Below, piece by piece: positions 46,157 through 57,606 of a DNA stretch of 63,186 nucleotides. Source of the DNA: Marisediminitalea oceani (lineage in GTDB: Bacteria > Pseudomonadota > Gammaproteobacteria > Enterobacterales > Alteromonadaceae); NCBI RefSeq assembly GCF_003731635.1, contig NZ_RCUA01000017.1, positions 1 through 63,186 on the forward strand, in the 5' to 3' direction. The notes under the pieces are model-generated. The model saw nothing but the letters and a program-made list of their open reading frames with translations. It was not told the origin of the DNA and ran no database searches. The stretch's first letter is position 1. Each line of letters begins with the position of its first letter. Made by a program: the position numbers and the translations under genes.

Positions 46157-47698
46157 TTACCAAGTTTGTGTCGCTTTAAATTTAGTTAAAGCGTCATTCA
46201 ACTGAGACTCAATGTCATCGTTGTAGTTACCTGTTTCATTGATAGTCTTCATCAGATCAGCGTATTCGCTGTTCATGAATGAATGTAAGGCCGCTTCGAA
46301 ATCGAGGATCTTGTTCAGTTCCACGTCTTTCAGATAACCTTTTTCTACCGCAAACAGGGAAACACCAGTATCCGCCACTGACAGTGGAGTGTACTGTTTC
46401 TGTTTCATTAGTTCGGTAACGCGCTCACCGTGCTCAAGCTGGGCACGAGTCGCTTCGTCAAGGTCAGATGCAAACTGCGAGAATGCCGCCAGTTCGCGAT
46501 ACTGAGCCAGGGCTAAACGGATACCACCGCCCAGCTTTTTAACGATTTTAGTCTGCGCAGCACCACCAACACGAGATACCGAGATACCAGCGTTAACCGC
46601 CGGACGGATACCTGCGTTGAACAGGTCAGTTTCTAAGAAGATCTGACCGTCAGTAATCGAGATTACGTTAGTTGGTACGAATGCAGATACGTCACCCGCT
46701 TGCGTTTCGATAATTGGCAGTGCCGTTAATGAACCGGTCTGGCCTTTAACTTCGCCGTTAGTGAAACGCTCAACATACTGCTCGTTAACACGTGCAGCAC
46801 GCTCAAGTAAGCGTGAGTGAAGATAGAATACGTCACCTGGGTATGCTTCACGACCAGGAGGACGTTTAAGCAGCAGTGAAATTTGACGGTAAGCAACAGC
46901 TTGCTTAGACAAATCATCATATACGATAAGGGCGTCTTCACCGCGGTCACGGAAGTATTCACCCATAGTACAACCAGAGTATGGCGCCAGGTATTGCAGG
47001 GCAGCAGACTCAGAAGCAGACGCGGCAACAACAATGGTGTGAGCCAGTGCGCCGTGCTCTTCCAGCTTGCGTACTACGTTAGCGATAGTAGAGGCTTTTT
47101 GACCAACCGCTACGTATACACATTTAACGCCAGTACCTTTCTGGTTGATGATGGCATCGATTGCCATCGCTGTTTTACCAGTCTGACGGTCACCGATGAT
47201 TAGCTCACGCTGACCACGACCGATTGGAATCATAGAGTCAACAGACTTGTAACCAGTTTGTACTGGTTGATCAACTGACTGACGCTCGATTACGCCCGGT
47301 GCGATTTTTTCAACTGGCTCGAAAGTATCAGTGTCGATAGACCCTTTACCATCAATCGGCTCACCCAGGGTGTTTACAACACGCCCCAGCAGTGAACGAC
47401 CAACAGGTACTTCAAGGATACGACCAGTAGACTGGACTTTTTGTCCTTCTTGCAGGTCCGAGTAAGGACCCATAACAACTGCACCAACTGAATCTCGTTC
47501 AAGGTTTAGTGCAATCGCGTAACGACCACCAGGAAGCTCAATCATTTCACCCTGCATTACATCGGCCAGGCCGTGAATGCGGATGATACCGTCGGTTACT
47601 GCGACGATAGTACCTTCATTGCGTGCTTCACTGGTTACATCAAACTGAGCAATTCTTTTCTTGATCAGTTCGGCAATTTCAGTGGAATTAAGTTGCAT
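46157..47698 (-). CDS. atpA: ATP synthase F1 alpha subunit
   Basis: Non-catalytic nucleotide-binding subunit of 513 residues. Walker A is GDRQTGKT (about 169-176), and the family segment [12 protein letters not shown] is present. Length matches E. coli AtpA exactly. Confidence 0.98.
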   Translation of the reverse strand: MQLNSTEIAELIKKRIAQFDVTSEARNEGTIVAVTDGIIRIHGLADVMQGEMIELPGGRYAIALNLERDSVGAVVMGPYSDLQEGQKVQSTGRILEVPVGRSLLGRVVNTLGEPIDGKGSIDTDTFEPVEKIAPGVIERQSVDQPVQTGYKSVDSMIPIGRGQRELIIGDRQTGKTAMAIDAIINQKGTGVKCVYVAVGQKASTIANVVRKLEEHGALAHTIVVAASASESAALQYLAPYSGCTMGEYFRDRGEDALIVYDDLSKQAVAYRQISLLLKRPPGREAYPGDVFYLHSRLLERAARVNEQYVERFTNGEVKGQTGSLTALPIIETQAGDVSAFVPTNVISITDGQIFLETDLFNAGIRPAVNAGISVSRVGGAAQTKIVKKLGGGIRLALAQYRELAAFSQFASDLDEATRAQLEHGERVTELMKQKQYTPLSVADTGVSLFAVEKGYLKDVELNKILDFEAALHSFMNSEYADLMKTINETGNYNDDIESQLNDALTKFKATQTW

Positions 47699-47711
47699 GC
47701 TCTTATCCCCG

Positions 47712-48245
47712 TTATGCTTGCAACGCGTCTGCGAGACGGTTCAATTTAGATTTCACGGAACCATCGATGACTGTATCACCAGCTTTAACAACTAAGCCGG
47801 CTACCAGGGCAGGATCCACGTTACAAATAAGCTTCACTTTACGTGCCAAACGTTTTTCCAGCGATGTGCTGAGTTCAGATTGCTGTGCTTCGGTGAGCTC
47901 AGCTGCAGAGGTAACAGATACTTCTACTTCTTTTTCATAATCTGCTTTAAGTAAATCAAACAAAGCAGAAATCTCAGGCAGCGCAGTTAAACGTTTATTC
48001 TCAGCCAGTACTTTTACTAAGTTCTGACCATGTTCATCGAGCGAGTCACCACAGACATTAATGTACAGGTCTGCCAGTTTGTCTGCCGCCATCGCACCAG
48101 TCGATAACTGATGAATCGTTTCGTTTTTCGAAACCTCAGCGGCAAAATTCAGCATTTCCTGCCATTTGGCAATGGCACTTTGCTCAACAGCAAAATCGAA
48201 AGCGGCTTTCGCATAGGGACGAGCTACGGTTGTCAATTCAGACAT
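47712..48245 (-). CDS. atpH: ATP synthase F1 delta subunit
   Basis: Peripheral-stalk subunit of 177 residues that links F1 to subunit b. The N-terminal helical bundle starts [17 protein letters not shown] and the C-terminal region contains [20 protein letters not shown]. The spacing to atpA is 13 nt. Confidence 0.97.
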   Translation of the reverse strand: MSELTTVARPYAKAAFDFAVEQSAIAKWQEMLNFAAEVSKNETIHQLSTGAMAADKLADLYINVCGDSLDEHGQNLVKVLAENKRLTALPEISALFDLLKADYEKEVEVSVTSAAELTEAQQSELSTSLEKRLARKVKLICNVDPALVAGLVVKAGDTVIDGSVKSKLNRLADALQA

Positions 48246-48260
48246 GGCTCATCTCCTATC

Positions 48261-48731
48261 TCAAAGCTCGGCGACAAGTTTTTCAACAATGTCGCTTTGC
48301 GCGCTGGCGTCGATTTCACGTTCAAGGATCTGCTGTGCGCCGGCAATAGCTAATGCTGCTACCTGCTTACGCAGTTCCTCTTTGGCACGATTGCGTTCAG
48401 CTTCAATTTCGGCATAACCTTGCGAGATAATTTTTTCACGCTCAGCATGGCCGCGCTGCGTTTCTTCATCAACAAGTTGATTTCCACGCTTCTTAGCCTG
48501 CTCGATAATTTCAGCTGCTTGTGCTTTCGCTTCTTTAAGTTGCTCAGAGACTTTCGCCTGAGCAAGCTCGAGGTCTTTCTCAGCGCGATCAGAAGCAGCT
48601 AAACCATCGGCTATCTTCTTCTGACGCTCTTCAATCGCAGCCATTAATGGTGGCCATACGTAGCTTTTGCAGAACCACACAAAAACGACGAATGCGATTA
48701 ATTGACCAATTAGAGTGGCGTTAATATTCAC
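48261..48731 (-). CDS. atpF: ATP synthase F0 b subunit
   Basis: Protein of 156 residues with one N-terminal membrane helix (about 4-27, [15 protein letters not shown]) and a long charged coiled coil forming the peripheral stalk. Confidence 0.97.
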   Translation of the reverse strand: MNINATLIGQLIAFVVFVWFCKSYVWPPLMAAIEERQKKIADGLAASDRAEKDLELAQAKVSEQLKEAKAQAAEIIEQAKKRGNQLVDEETQRGHAEREKIISQGYAEIEAERNRAKEELRKQVAALAIAGAQQILEREIDASAQSDIVEKLVAEL

Positions 48732-48780
48732 AACCGCTCCTCCTCATAAATGTTCGCTAATAGACTTGAGTTAATAAAAA

Positions 48781-49014
<234 letters not shown>

Positions 49015-49020
49015 TTATAT

Positions 49021-49051
49021 TTAAAGTTAAAGTTAAAAGTTAAAGTTAAAA
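49021..49051. repeat. short TTAAAG tandem array between atpB and atpE
   Basis: About five consecutive units of TTAAAG (one with an extra A), in the 109-bp spacer between two coupled F0 genes. On the mRNA strand it reads as CTTTAA repeats. It may be a length-variable spacer in front of atpE. Confidence 0.7.
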
Positions 49052-49111
49052 CACGTTTCAATGTGGTTGCCGCGAACTTCCAGGTTACTCGCGACAACCG
49101 CTTGTTAGTTT

Positions 49112-49948
<837 letters not shown>

Positions 49949-50057
49949 TCAACCTAAAAAAATTAAAGTTTAAAATGCTTTACTGGTTTCGTCTCTACGA
50001 CCTTCGCCTTAGTTTATTTACGACTAAGGGCGATACGTTTATTTTTTATTGTTAGTA

Positions 50058-50435
50058 CTATCGTTGACGAAACAACGCCAGCCAGTAGCTGACAGTTGCT
50101 ATTGCAAATCCGGCAAATACCGGCAGCGGTTCTAACTTTAAACCTGCAAAGGCAATAGCAAACAAAATTACTGTTGCAGCCAGTTTTAACTTTGAGCCCT
50201 GGCTGAAACTTTTCGTGACCAGTCTTAACTGACTCGCCCCGGCATATCTGAACGCAAACAATGCGAAAATCTGATTGGGTAAGATACTGATGATAGTCCC
50301 CGCTGCAAAAGCTAAGGCTTTATCAACGGTACTCAACAACCCTGTTATGAGAATGAAAATCAGCGCACATATAATCTGAAAAAGCGCCGCTTTTTTGGCC
50401 ACTGATTTTCCTTTGTCGGCCAAGTTTTTTGTCAC
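50058..50435 (-). CDS. atpI: ATP synthase assembly protein I
   Basis: Membrane protein of 125 residues with four hydrophobic segments (ALFQIICALIFILITGLLS, ILPNQIFALFAFRYAG and two more). It aids c-ring assembly. It is the first gene of the operon; a promoter precedes it. Confidence 0.88.
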   Translation of the reverse strand: MTKNLADKGKSVAKKAALFQIICALIFILITGLLSTVDKALAFAAGTIISILPNQIFALFAFRYAGASQLRLVTKSFSQGSKLKLAATVILFAIAFAGLKLEPLPVFAGFAIATVSYWLALFRQR

Positions 50436-50475
50436 ATGTATTCTCTGGTTGTGAAACCCAACAAAAAGCGACAGA

Positions 50476-50503
50476 AGTATACTGTTTTAGCGGTAGAATT
50501 CAA
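50476..50503 (-). promoter_or_regulatory. probable sigma-70 promoter of the atp operon
   Basis: On the minus strand: TTGAAT (50503-50498), a 16-bp spacer and TATACT (50481-50476), about 40 bp upstream of the atpI start. Confidence 0.6.
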
Positions 50504-50575
50504 CCGTTATGGATTTTTTGTATGTTATTGTGAAAATTTTCTGAGTCTATAACAGAAGGTCAGACGAGTTAGCCG

Positions 50576-50596
50576 CAAAAATCGCCTTAAAAAGGC
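50576..50596 (-). terminator. probable terminator of the mnmG-rsmG-parA-parB operon
   Basis: On the minus strand a GCCTT/AAGGC stem (50584-50588, 50592-50596) is followed by a T-rich run. It overlaps the parB stop codon region. Confidence 0.55.
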
Positions 50597-51471
50597 TATT
50601 TTATCCGCGACAAAATACCGTCGAGCTGGTCTAAATCATTAAAGTTTATCACCAGCTTACCTTTCCCTTTCGCGTTATGGTCAATCGACACTTTAGCACC
50701 CAGGTTATCCGACAACTTATTCACCAGACTTTTCACATCCGGGTCAATTTCTTTGGGGGGTTTGGGTTCTGCAGGTTCAAGAATTTTACGCACCAGTTTT
50801 TCGGTATCACGAACGGTGAGCGCCTTGCCAGAAACAATTTGCGCGGCATCAGACTGAGATTCACCTTCCAGCGCCAGTAAAGCACGGGCGTGACCCATTT
50901 CTATATCACCGTGTTCAACCAGTAACTTTACATCGTCGTTAAGATTATTGAGGCGTAACAGATTAGTAATGGTCGTACGTGACTTACCTACCGCCTCGGC
51001 CACTTCCTGGTGAGTCAATTCAAACTCGTTCATTAAGCGGTCCAGAGCCTGGGCTTCTTCCATGGCATTAAGGTCTTCACGCTGAATATTTTCGATCAGC
51101 GCAATGGCCACGGCAGCTTCGTCGGGAACGTCCTTAATCAGGCAGGGAACTACATCCAGTTGCGCAAGCTGCGCGGCTCGCCACCGGCGTTCACCGGCAA
51201 TGATTTCATATTTGTCAGTACTTACTAACCGCACAACAATTGGTTGGATAACACCTTGCGATCGGATAGAGGAGGCCAGTTCTTCCAGCGCCTCCGGCGA
51301 CATATCTTTACGGGGTTGATATTTGCCAGGCTGCAAAAATTCGATAGGCAGTTTTCTCAATTCACTGTTTTGTGAAGTTACGGCTTCGCCATCTTCGCTG
51401 CGTGAGGCTGACTGACTGGTAGCTAGCAATGCATCCAGCCCGCGTCCTAATCCTCTTCTTTTTGCTGACAT
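50596..51471 (-). CDS. parB: chromosome partitioning protein ParB
   Basis: Protein of 291 residues that binds parS and spreads on DNA as a CTP-dependent clamp. The N-terminal domain contains the CTP-binding GERRWRAAQLA motif (about 93-103), followed by a helix-turn-helix (HQEVAEAVGKSRTTITNLLR) and a C-terminal dimer domain. It follows parA by 30 nt. No perfect parS site was seen nearby. Confidence 0.96.
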   Translation of the reverse strand: MSAKRRGLGRGLDALLATSQSASRSEDGEAVTSQNSELRKLPIEFLQPGKYQPRKDMSPEALEELASSIRSQGVIQPIVVRLVSTDKYEIIAGERRWRAAQLAQLDVVPCLIKDVPDEAAVAIALIENIQREDLNAMEEAQALDRLMNEFELTHQEVAEAVGKSRTTITNLLRLNNLNDDVKLLVEHGDIEMGHARALLALEGESQSDAAQIVSGKALTVRDTEKLVRKILEPAEPKPPKEIDPDVKSLVNKLSDNLGAKVSIDHNAKGKGKLVINFNDLDQLDGILSRIK

Positions 51472-51501
51472 AATATCCTCAATGCCTGAATGTTCTTTTT
51501 C

Positions 51502-52296
51502 TTAACTAGCCTTGGCAGGCATTTCTGACGTTTTATCCCGGCGTCGCAAAATTTCTCCGGCCAGCGCCAGGTAGGCTTTGGCGCCAGTCGATGATTTATC
51601 GTAATACATGGCTGGCGCGCCAAAACTTGGGGCTTCAGCAAGACGTACATTGCGAGGGATCACGGTACGGTATACCTGCTCGCCAAAATGCCGTTTGAGT
51701 TGTTCAGACACATCATTGGCCAGGCGATTACGCGGATCATACATGGTCCGCAGCACACCTTCTATTTTTAATTCCGGATTCACCACCGAAGCCAGTTTCT
51801 GAATCGTGTCCATCAACGCCGTGAGTCCCTCCAGTGCATAATATTCGCACTGCATGGGCACTAAAATTGAATCAGCGGCTGCCAGCGCGTTAACCGTAAG
51901 CAGGTTTAGTGACGGCGGGCAGTCGATAAAAATAAAATCGTAGTAATCGCGAACCGACTGCAGGGCATTGCGCAAACGCACTTCGCGGGCAAACTGTTCC
52001 ATGAGTTTAATTTCGGCCGCGGTAACGTCGCCATTGGCGGCAATTAAATCGTATTTACCCGAGGTACTTTTAACGATGACTTCGTCAACCGGCTTGTCTT
52101 CAATCAGCATTTCATAGCTGGTTGCATCAACCTCGTACTTATCCACGCCGCTACCCATGGTAGCGTTACCCTGTGGATCCAGGTCAATCAGTAACACTTT
52201 GCGTTTTGTGGCAGCCATTGACGCAGATACGTTTACTGCCGTAGTGGTTTTACCCACACCGCCCTTTTGATTTGCGATTGCAATTACTTTAGCCAC
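51502..52296 (-). CDS. parA: chromosome partitioning ATPase ParA
   Basis: Deviant-Walker ATPase of 264 residues that positions ParB-parS complexes. The GTG at 52296 is preferred, giving the usual [18 protein letters not shown] beginning and a GGGA Shine-Dalgarno; a TTG at 52308 has none. The Walker A lysine pair is in KGGVGKTT. It lies 12 nt after rsmG. Confidence 0.96.
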   Translation of the reverse strand: MAKVIAIANQKGGVGKTTTAVNVSASMAATKRKVLLIDLDPQGNATMGSGVDKYEVDATSYEMLIEDKPVDEVIVKSTSGKYDLIAANGDVTAAEIKLMEQFAREVRLRNALQSVRDYYDFIFIDCPPSLNLLTVNALAAADSILVPMQCEYYALEGLTALMDTIQKLASVVNPELKIEGVLRTMYDPRNRLANDVSEQLKRHFGEQVYRTVIPRNVRLAEAPSFGAPAMYYDKSSTGAKAYLALAGEILRRRDKTSEMPAKAS

Positions 52297-52308
52297 GTTT
52301 GATCCCAA

Positions 52309-52947
52309 CTATGATTTTTGAACCGTCAGCAGGTGACGTTCGCCTTCCAGCCCCGGTACGAATAGCTCTACAGATGATTCCAGAGTAAAGGTAGCCGGAA
52401 TGGCAGCGATTTCGTCGGTCGGATACTGGCCTTTCAGTGCCAGAAACTTCCCTTGAGTATCTACCAGATGCTCACACCAGTGCAACATATCTTTCAGCGA
52501 GGCAAATGCCCGACTGAGTACTGCATCATAGTACTGCGCAGGCACATGTTCCTCAACCCGGCTTTGGATGGGCTCGATATTGACCAGTTTCATCTCGTAT
52601 GCACATTGCTTCATAAAGCGCACCCGTTTCCCCAGGCTATCGAGTAACGTGAAGTGTTTATCCGGGCAGGCAATGGCCAGTGGAATACCTGGTAAACCGG
52701 GGCCGGTACCCACATCGATGTAGCGCTGGTCGGTTAAAAACGGCGCCACAGCCAGTGAATCCAGGATGTGCTTTACCATCATCTGTTCGGGATCACGAAC
52801 CGACGTCAGGTTAAACGCCTTGTTCCACTTGTGGATACGTTCAACATAGTCGAGCAACAAATTTTGCTGTTCTTCAGACAGCACCAATGACATCGCATCG
52901 ATGCCGTCGCGTAAAATGATACTTAGTTTTTGTCGGTCAAAACTCAT
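52309..52947 (-). CDS. rsmG: 16S rRNA (guanine527-N7)-methyltransferase
   Basis: Protein of 212 residues with the SAM motif [16 protein letters not shown] (about 78-93) and the conserved VLSRAFASL. It methylates G527 of 16S rRNA, with loss giving low-level streptomycin resistance in known bacteria. It starts directly after the mnmG stop. Confidence 0.96.
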   Translation of the reverse strand: MSFDRQKLSIILRDGIDAMSLVLSEEQQNLLLDYVERIHKWNKAFNLTSVRDPEQMMVKHILDSLAVAPFLTDQRYIDVGTGPGLPGIPLAIACPDKHFTLLDSLGKRVRFMKQCAYEMKLVNIEPIQSRVEEHVPAQYYDAVLSRAFASLKDMLHWCEHLVDTQGKFLALKGQYPTDEIAAIPATFTLESSVELFVPGLEGERHLLTVQKS

Positions 52948-54849
52948 TTAGGCAGACTGCTTCTCGTGTTTACGTAACATGCCGTGTTTTTTCAGGTAAA
53001 CCAACAGCAGCGAAATGGCGGCCGGCGTAATTCCTGAAATCCGTGCTGCCTTGCCAATGGTTTCCGGGCGGGCATCGGTAAGCTTAGCCACTACCTCATT
53101 GGACAGCCCGGATATTTTACTGTAATCAAAGTCTGCTGGTAACAGGGTATTTTCATGACGCTGTGTTTTCGCGATCTCGTCGAGCTGACGAGCGATGTAA
53201 CCGGCGTACTTGATCTGGATCTCCACCTGCTCGGCGGCAATGGGATCGGCAAGGCCCGGCCCCAGCGATTCAATACTCATCAGTGACGAATAGGTCATTT
53301 CCGGACGACGGATTAGCTCTTCCAGTGAATGTTCGCGGCTCACCGGGTTTTTAAGCAACGTGTTTAGCTCAGCAACCGCGGCGTGTTCAGGATGGATCCA
53401 ATGACCACGCAAACGCTGTTGTTCCTGTTCAACCGCTTCCATTTTGGCATTAAAGGCCTGCCAGCGAGCATCATCCACCAGCCCGATGTCGCGGCCTGCA
53501 GCGGTAAGACGCATATCGGCGTTATCTTCACGCAGCAGCAGGCGGTATTCAGCCCGGCTGGTAAACATGCGGTACGGTTCTTTAGTGCCCATCGTTGCCA
53601 GATCGTCAATCAGTACGCCCATGTAGGCCTGATCGCGACGCAGGATCAGCGGATCTTTTTGCTGTACCTGTAAGGCCGCGTTGGCACCGGCAATAAGACC
53701 CTGGGCACCGGCTTCTTCGTAGCCGGTAGTACCGTTAATCTGGCCGGCAAAGAACAAACCCTCAATGTACTTGGTTTCAAGGGTTTGTTTGAGGTCGCGG
53801 GGATCAAAGAAATCATACTCAATGGCATAACCCGGACGAATGATATGCGCGTTTTCAAAGCCTTTGATGGAATGGATCAGCGCCTGCTGAATATCAAAGG
53901 GCAGGCTGGTCGAGATCCCGTTAGGATACACCTCAACGCTGTTCAGCCCTTCAGGCTCAACAAAGATCTGATGTGAATTCTTATCGGCAAAACGGGTAAT
54001 TTTATCTTCGATGCTGGGGCAATAACGCGGCCCAACGCCTTCGATTACGCCGGTAAACATTGGTGAGCGATCCAGTCCGCCACGAATAATCTCGTGGGTT
54101 TGCTCGTTAGTATGAGTGATGTAACACGGGATCTGCTGCGGATGCATTTCACGGTTACCCATAAACGAGAACACCGGTGCCGGCGTGTCGCCAGGCTGAG
54201 CCTGCATTACATCAAAGTTCAGACTGCGGATATCCAGTCGTGCCGGGGTACCGGTTTTAAGACGATCGACTCTGAACGGCAGCGCTCGTAGCCGTTCGGC
54301 CAGGGCAATCGACGGTGGATCGCCGGCACGACCGCCACGATAATTCTCCAGACCAATGTGAATGGTACCGCCCAGGAATGTACCAACGGTTAACACCACG
54401 GTTTTCGCCCGGAATTTCAGGCCCATCTGGGTTACCACACCACAGACGCGATCGTTCTCGACGATCAGATCATCACAGCTTTGTTGGAACAGCGTGAGGT
54501 TTGGCTGGTTTTCCACGATGTTGCGGATCGCCTGACGATATAAGCTTCGGTCAGCCTGGGCGCGGGTTGCACGCACAGCAGGGCCTTTGCTGGAGTTAAG
54601 CGTTCTGAACTGGATCCCGCCTTGATCGATAGCCAGTGCCATGGCACCACCAAAGGCATCGATTTCTTTTACCAGATGGCCTTTACCAATACCACCGATC
54701 GCAGGGTTACACGACATCTGCCCGATGGTTTCGACATTATGGGTAAGTAATAGGGTACGCACGCCCATACGGGCAGCAGCAAGTGCAGCTTCGGTACCGG
54801 CGTGACCGCCGCCAACTACGATGACATCGTAATCCTGCTGATAAAACAT
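52948..54849 (-). CDS. mnmG: tRNA uridine-5-carboxymethylaminomethyl modification enzyme MnmG
   Basis: Protein of 633 residues, the FAD-binding partner of MnmE for wobble-uridine modification. The FAD motif [17 protein letters not shown] (about 13-29) and the segment [17 protein letters not shown] are present. The length is typical. GAGGT precedes the ATG. It sits immediately left of oriC and is transcribed away from it, as in E. coli. Confidence 0.98.
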   Translation of the reverse strand: MFYQQDYDVIVVGGGHAGTEAALAAARMGVRTLLLTHNVETIGQMSCNPAIGGIGKGHLVKEIDAFGGAMALAIDQGGIQFRTLNSSKGPAVRATRAQADRSLYRQAIRNIVENQPNLTLFQQSCDDLIVENDRVCGVVTQMGLKFRAKTVVLTVGTFLGGTIHIGLENYRGGRAGDPPSIALAERLRALPFRVDRLKTGTPARLDIRSLNFDVMQAQPGDTPAPVFSFMGNREMHPQQIPCYITHTNEQTHEIIRGGLDRSPMFTGVIEGVGPRYCPSIEDKITRFADKNSHQIFVEPEGLNSVEVYPNGISTSLPFDIQQALIHSIKGFENAHIIRPGYAIEYDFFDPRDLKQTLETKYIEGLFFAGQINGTTGYEEAGAQGLIAGANAALQVQQKDPLILRRDQAYMGVLIDDLATMGTKEPYRMFTSRAEYRLLLREDNADMRLTAAGRDIGLVDDARWQAFNAKMEAVEQEQQRLRGHWIHPEHAAVAELNTLLKNPVSREHSLEELIRRPEMTYSSLMSIESLGPGLADPIAAEQVEIQIKYAGYIARQLDEIAKTQRHENTLLPADFDYSKISGLSNEVVAKLTDARPETIGKAARISGITPAAISLLLVYLKKHGMLRKHEKQSA

Positions 54850-54994
54850 AGTTACCTCACTAATTACCTAACTGGACGAAGTGTTAACCAGTGGAGAAAA
54901 AAGGGCGCGTATTTTAGCTGAGTTCTTGGCTAATGAAAATGGTTAAATTTTCTACATTTTGCTGGTAAAGCTAAAAAGCGGGTCGTGTTATTAA

Positions 54995-55402
54995 AGTATA
55001 GGATCTATTTAGATCTTTTATATTTATTCTTATTAGGGATCGCCGGATCTGTGTGTAAGTCATTTTTCCTTATTTAAAACATGATATTACGCGATCAATA
55101 AGATCTGGAAGACCCCGATCACAACCCTACTGGGATCCTGTGTATAAGGCACTGTTTTATCCACATGCCAGCACTGACCGGATCTTATCACAATTCAGAT
55201 CAAAGCTTGTACACAGCTACTTCTCAGAGGTTATGCACAGCAGTGATCTAGCTTTGATCTAACTGGGGATAACTTGTTTAATAGATCCAGGATCCGATCG
55301 GCCTGTAAGGCGTATTATGCGGCTTATAGCGGTGTTTTACTGTGGAAAAGAGTTATTCAGATCTTAACGGTTTTGGATCCGTGGATCACGTTTTCGATCC
55401 GG
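54995..55402. other. oriC: chromosomal replication origin oriC
   Basis: Between mnmG and the dnaC-like gene. There are 19 GATC sites between 55002 and 55399, against about 1.6 expected by chance. The left side (55001-55035) is AT-rich with 13-mer-like units (GATCTATTT, AGATCTTTTA), the likely unwinding element. DnaA-box-like sites are TGTGTGTAA (55050), TGTGTATAA (55139), TTATCCACA (55157), TTGTACACA (55207), TTATGCACA (55231), TGGGGATAA (55264) and TGTGGAAAA (55341). The layout matches the E. coli type of origin regulated by Dam and SeqA. Confidence 0.95.
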
Positions 55403-55530
55403 TCATTTTATTTGGTAATGTTTATAAAAATAAAATAAAGCAGGCTATGGAGGAAAAATATTTATTGTCAGCACGACGTTTAAAGCCATTAAATGGATGT
55501 TTTTAAGCGTAAATCTTAGACGCTGGCTAT

Positions 55531-55553
55531 AAAAAAACGCCGTATAAACGGCG
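55531..55553 (-). terminator. terminator between the dnaC-like gene and oriC
   Basis: Stem CGCCGT/ACGGCG (55538-55543, 55548-55553), loop ATAA, with a T run on the minus strand (A at 55531-55537). It would stop mioC-dnaT-dnaC transcription from entering oriC. Confidence 0.85.
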
Positions 55554-55576
55554 CTTCTCATTGATTTGTAGGGACG

Positions 55577-56398
55577 CTAACGAACCTGATTAGGTTGATA
55601 GCGAGGTGCAGAGGTGACCTGATCTTCTTCGTCGAGAGTGAGGCCTTTACGCCGGCTCGGGCCGGAAAACCTGACCTTGTAGGTATCGTATTCTTTGATC
55701 GATTCAAAGCAGTAGCGGCCCAGTGCCTGTTCCAGATCGCCAAGGTTGTGGTTGGTGATCAGAATACAGTTTTTCTTGTTGACCAGGCGCTGACGGAGCA
55801 GATTACCCAGCCAGCTTTGCGAGTTTTTCTTTAATACAGTTTCGTTAACGCAAACTTCGTCGAGGATCAGCATGTCCACATCCAGCAGTTCCTGATGGGC
55901 GGCACGAAACTTTTGCCCGGCGTTGTCCTGAGAACCAAAGTCATAGGCAGAATGACGCATCTCCAGCAGTGTGGATAGCTGGCGATACAACACGGTAACT
56001 TCATACTGATCGATAAGCTGGTGCGCAATGGCACCAGCTATGTGCGACTTACCGCGTCCGTAGTCACCGTAGAAAATCATCATATGGGAGCCCGCTTCAC
56101 GCCAGGCTTTGTCTTCGTGTGCGGCGATAAAAGACTGGGCAATGCTGACCGCTTCAACCACGTCATCACTGTCTTCAATTAAGTTGGCAAAGGTCCAGCG
56201 AGGGTTGAGGTCTGAGCGACCATGCAGCATTTCGATGCGCTGCTTTTTGGATTGTTGCTGGAGCTGGGCTATTTCCTGATTGGCCTGGGTTTCGTATTGC
56301 TTTCGCAGGGTCTTGTAATCGATATATTCAGATTCATTTGGCACCGCTTTACCCAGCGTTCTGGCCAGTGAGTTAAGTTTATCTTTAAATGAATCCAT
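55577..56398 (-). CDS. dnaC: DnaC-like helicase loader ATPase
   Basis: Protein of 273 residues. The N-terminal region (about 1-75) is helical and charged. An AAA+ domain follows, with Walker A GDYGRGKSH (about 109-117), Walker B MLILDEV (about 175-181) and sensor-1-like ILITNHN. This is the DnaC/IstB group that loads the replicative helicase DnaB. It follows the dnaT-like gene by 2 nt and ends about 175 bp from oriC. Confidence 0.85.
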   Translation of the reverse strand: MDSFKDKLNSLARTLGKAVPNESEYIDYKTLRKQYETQANQEIAQLQQQSKKQRIEMLHGRSDLNPRWTFANLIEDSDDVVEAVSIAQSFIAAHEDKAWREAGSHMMIFYGDYGRGKSHIAGAIAHQLIDQYEVTVLYRQLSTLLEMRHSAYDFGSQDNAGQKFRAAHQELLDVDMLILDEVCVNETVLKKNSQSWLGNLLRQRLVNKKNCILITNHNLGDLEQALGRYCFESIKEYDTYKVRFSGPSRRKGLTLDEEDQVTSAPRYQPNQVR

Positions 56399-56400
56399 GA

Positions 56401-57060
56401 TTAATTTTTACCTGATTTATTGGCGTATTTAGCAACTAGCTGTCTGGCATTATCATCTGCTTCGATGCCCGGTTCAACGGTGACAACCTGATTACCCACT
56501 TTTTTTGTGGCCTGATAGCCTTTGGCGGTGCGGCGGTTCTTCAACGCGTAGGTGAACTTCTGCGTCCACTGATAGCTGCTGAACACCGCTTCCGGACGGC
56601 CCAACCAATAGGCCACAAACTCACCAATGTCCTGTTCATCAAAGCTTTTATCAATTAGACCAATCAGCGCTGCAATATCATCAAATACCTGTTGTTCTGG
56701 TTGCCAGTCGCGATGCATGGCGTAGTGTTGCTGATGAAAGGGCTGATAGCCCTGGGTATTGCTGATAAGGGGTAACAGAATGCGTTTGCCATTAAGCGAC
56801 ATATCCAGGCTCAGCGATTCAGGTAATGTCACCAGTCCGGCCTGAGTGAGTTCTTCCAGCAAGGTATTAATCTCACGGCCGCGAGTCACCGGTTCCCGTT
56901 GCGGGTCGCTGTTCATCAAAGCCAGTAGCTCTTTGTACTGCAGCGGGTTAGATAACAATGTGTCCTGATTGGCTTTGGGACGTAGTGCCAGACAATACAG
57001 TACCCTTGCCGCATTGCTCAGCGGCGAGGTAAGGGCATTTAATTCGGCCTGGGTAAACAT
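56401..57060 (-). CDS. dnaT: DnaT-like primosomal protein
   Basis: Protein of 219 residues. The N-terminal half resembles a winged-helix domain (LSNAARVLYCLALRPKANQ). The C-terminal part has the DnaT DNA-binding pattern (FVAYWLGRPEAVFSSYQWTQ, KFTYALKNRR). It is coupled to dnaC in the same order as dnaTC of E. coli, but here at the origin. It starts directly after the mioC stop. Confidence 0.78.
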   Translation of the reverse strand: MFTQAELNALTSPLSNAARVLYCLALRPKANQDTLLSNPLQYKELLALMNSDPQREPVTRGREINTLLEELTQAGLVTLPESLSLDMSLNGKRILLPLISNTQGYQPFHQQHYAMHRDWQPEQQVFDDIAALIGLIDKSFDEQDIGEFVAYWLGRPEAVFSSYQWTQKFTYALKNRRTAKGYQATKKVGNQVVTVEPGIEADDNARQLVAKYANKSGKN

Positions 57061-57501
57061 TTAGTCCAGCGTGTCGAGAATGGGTTCCAGCCACTCTACG
57101 GCGCGATCTTCCGGAATGGGGTGGTGCAGCACGTCAATGTGTAACGGATCGGCCATGAGCTTGGCACCGCCCTTATTCATTAGGGTTTCCATGGCAATGG
57201 CGCCGTGGCAATAGGTATCGTAGCTGCTGTCGCCCAGACCCACCACAAAGTACTCAATATCGCTGAGATCTTCGTCTTCTAACTGGGCTGCAAAAGGCTG
57301 AATATTGTCGGGTAAATCGCCGGCACCATGGGTTGATGTGCAGATAAACCAGGTGGAATCTGCTTCGATATCGTCCATATCTGGCTGTGTGAGTATAGTA
57401 ACTTTATATCCACGGGCACGAAGGGCCTCAGCAATGGCATCAGCAACATATTCGCTGGCCCCCAGTACAGAACCTACTATCAGTGTAAAGTGACGATCCA
57501 T
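57061..57501 (-). CDS. mioC: flavodoxin-like protein MioC
   Basis: Protein of 146 residues with the FMN-binding loops TLIVGSVLGASEYVADAIAE and STHGAGDLPDN. In E. coli, mioC lies beside oriC and supports biotin synthase activity; its transcription also passes through the origin. Here two more genes and a terminator lie between. Confidence 0.93.
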   Translation of the reverse strand: MDRHFTLIVGSVLGASEYVADAIAEALRARGYKVTILTQPDMDDIEADSTWFICTSTHGAGDLPDNIQPFAAQLEDEDLSDIEYFVVGLGDSSYDTYCHGAIAMETLMNKGGAKLMADPLHIDVLHHPIPEDRAVEWLEPILDTLD

Positions 57502-57546
57502 ATTACTCCGGATAAACCTTGTGGCAGTTATGCTTAAAGTGGCGGC

Positions 57547-57555
57547 ATTATACCA
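57547..57555 (-). promoter_or_regulatory. extended -10 promoter of the mioC operon
   Basis: On the minus strand TGGTATAAT (57555-57547), a perfect -10 with an extended TGn element, 46 bp upstream of the mioC start. No good -35 is present, as expected for this promoter type. Confidence 0.55.
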
Positions 57556-57606
57556 ATAATAACCGCCAGGGAATATGTTTAGTCGGGGTAGGTTGCCGGC
57601 TGCTGG

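Noticed and set aside
46726..47203. Open frames overlapping atpA in other frames
   Set aside because: Codon shadows of a highly conserved gene.
50436..54900. parS site near parAB
   Set aside because: No match to the TGTTTCACGTGAAACA consensus was seen in this stretch.
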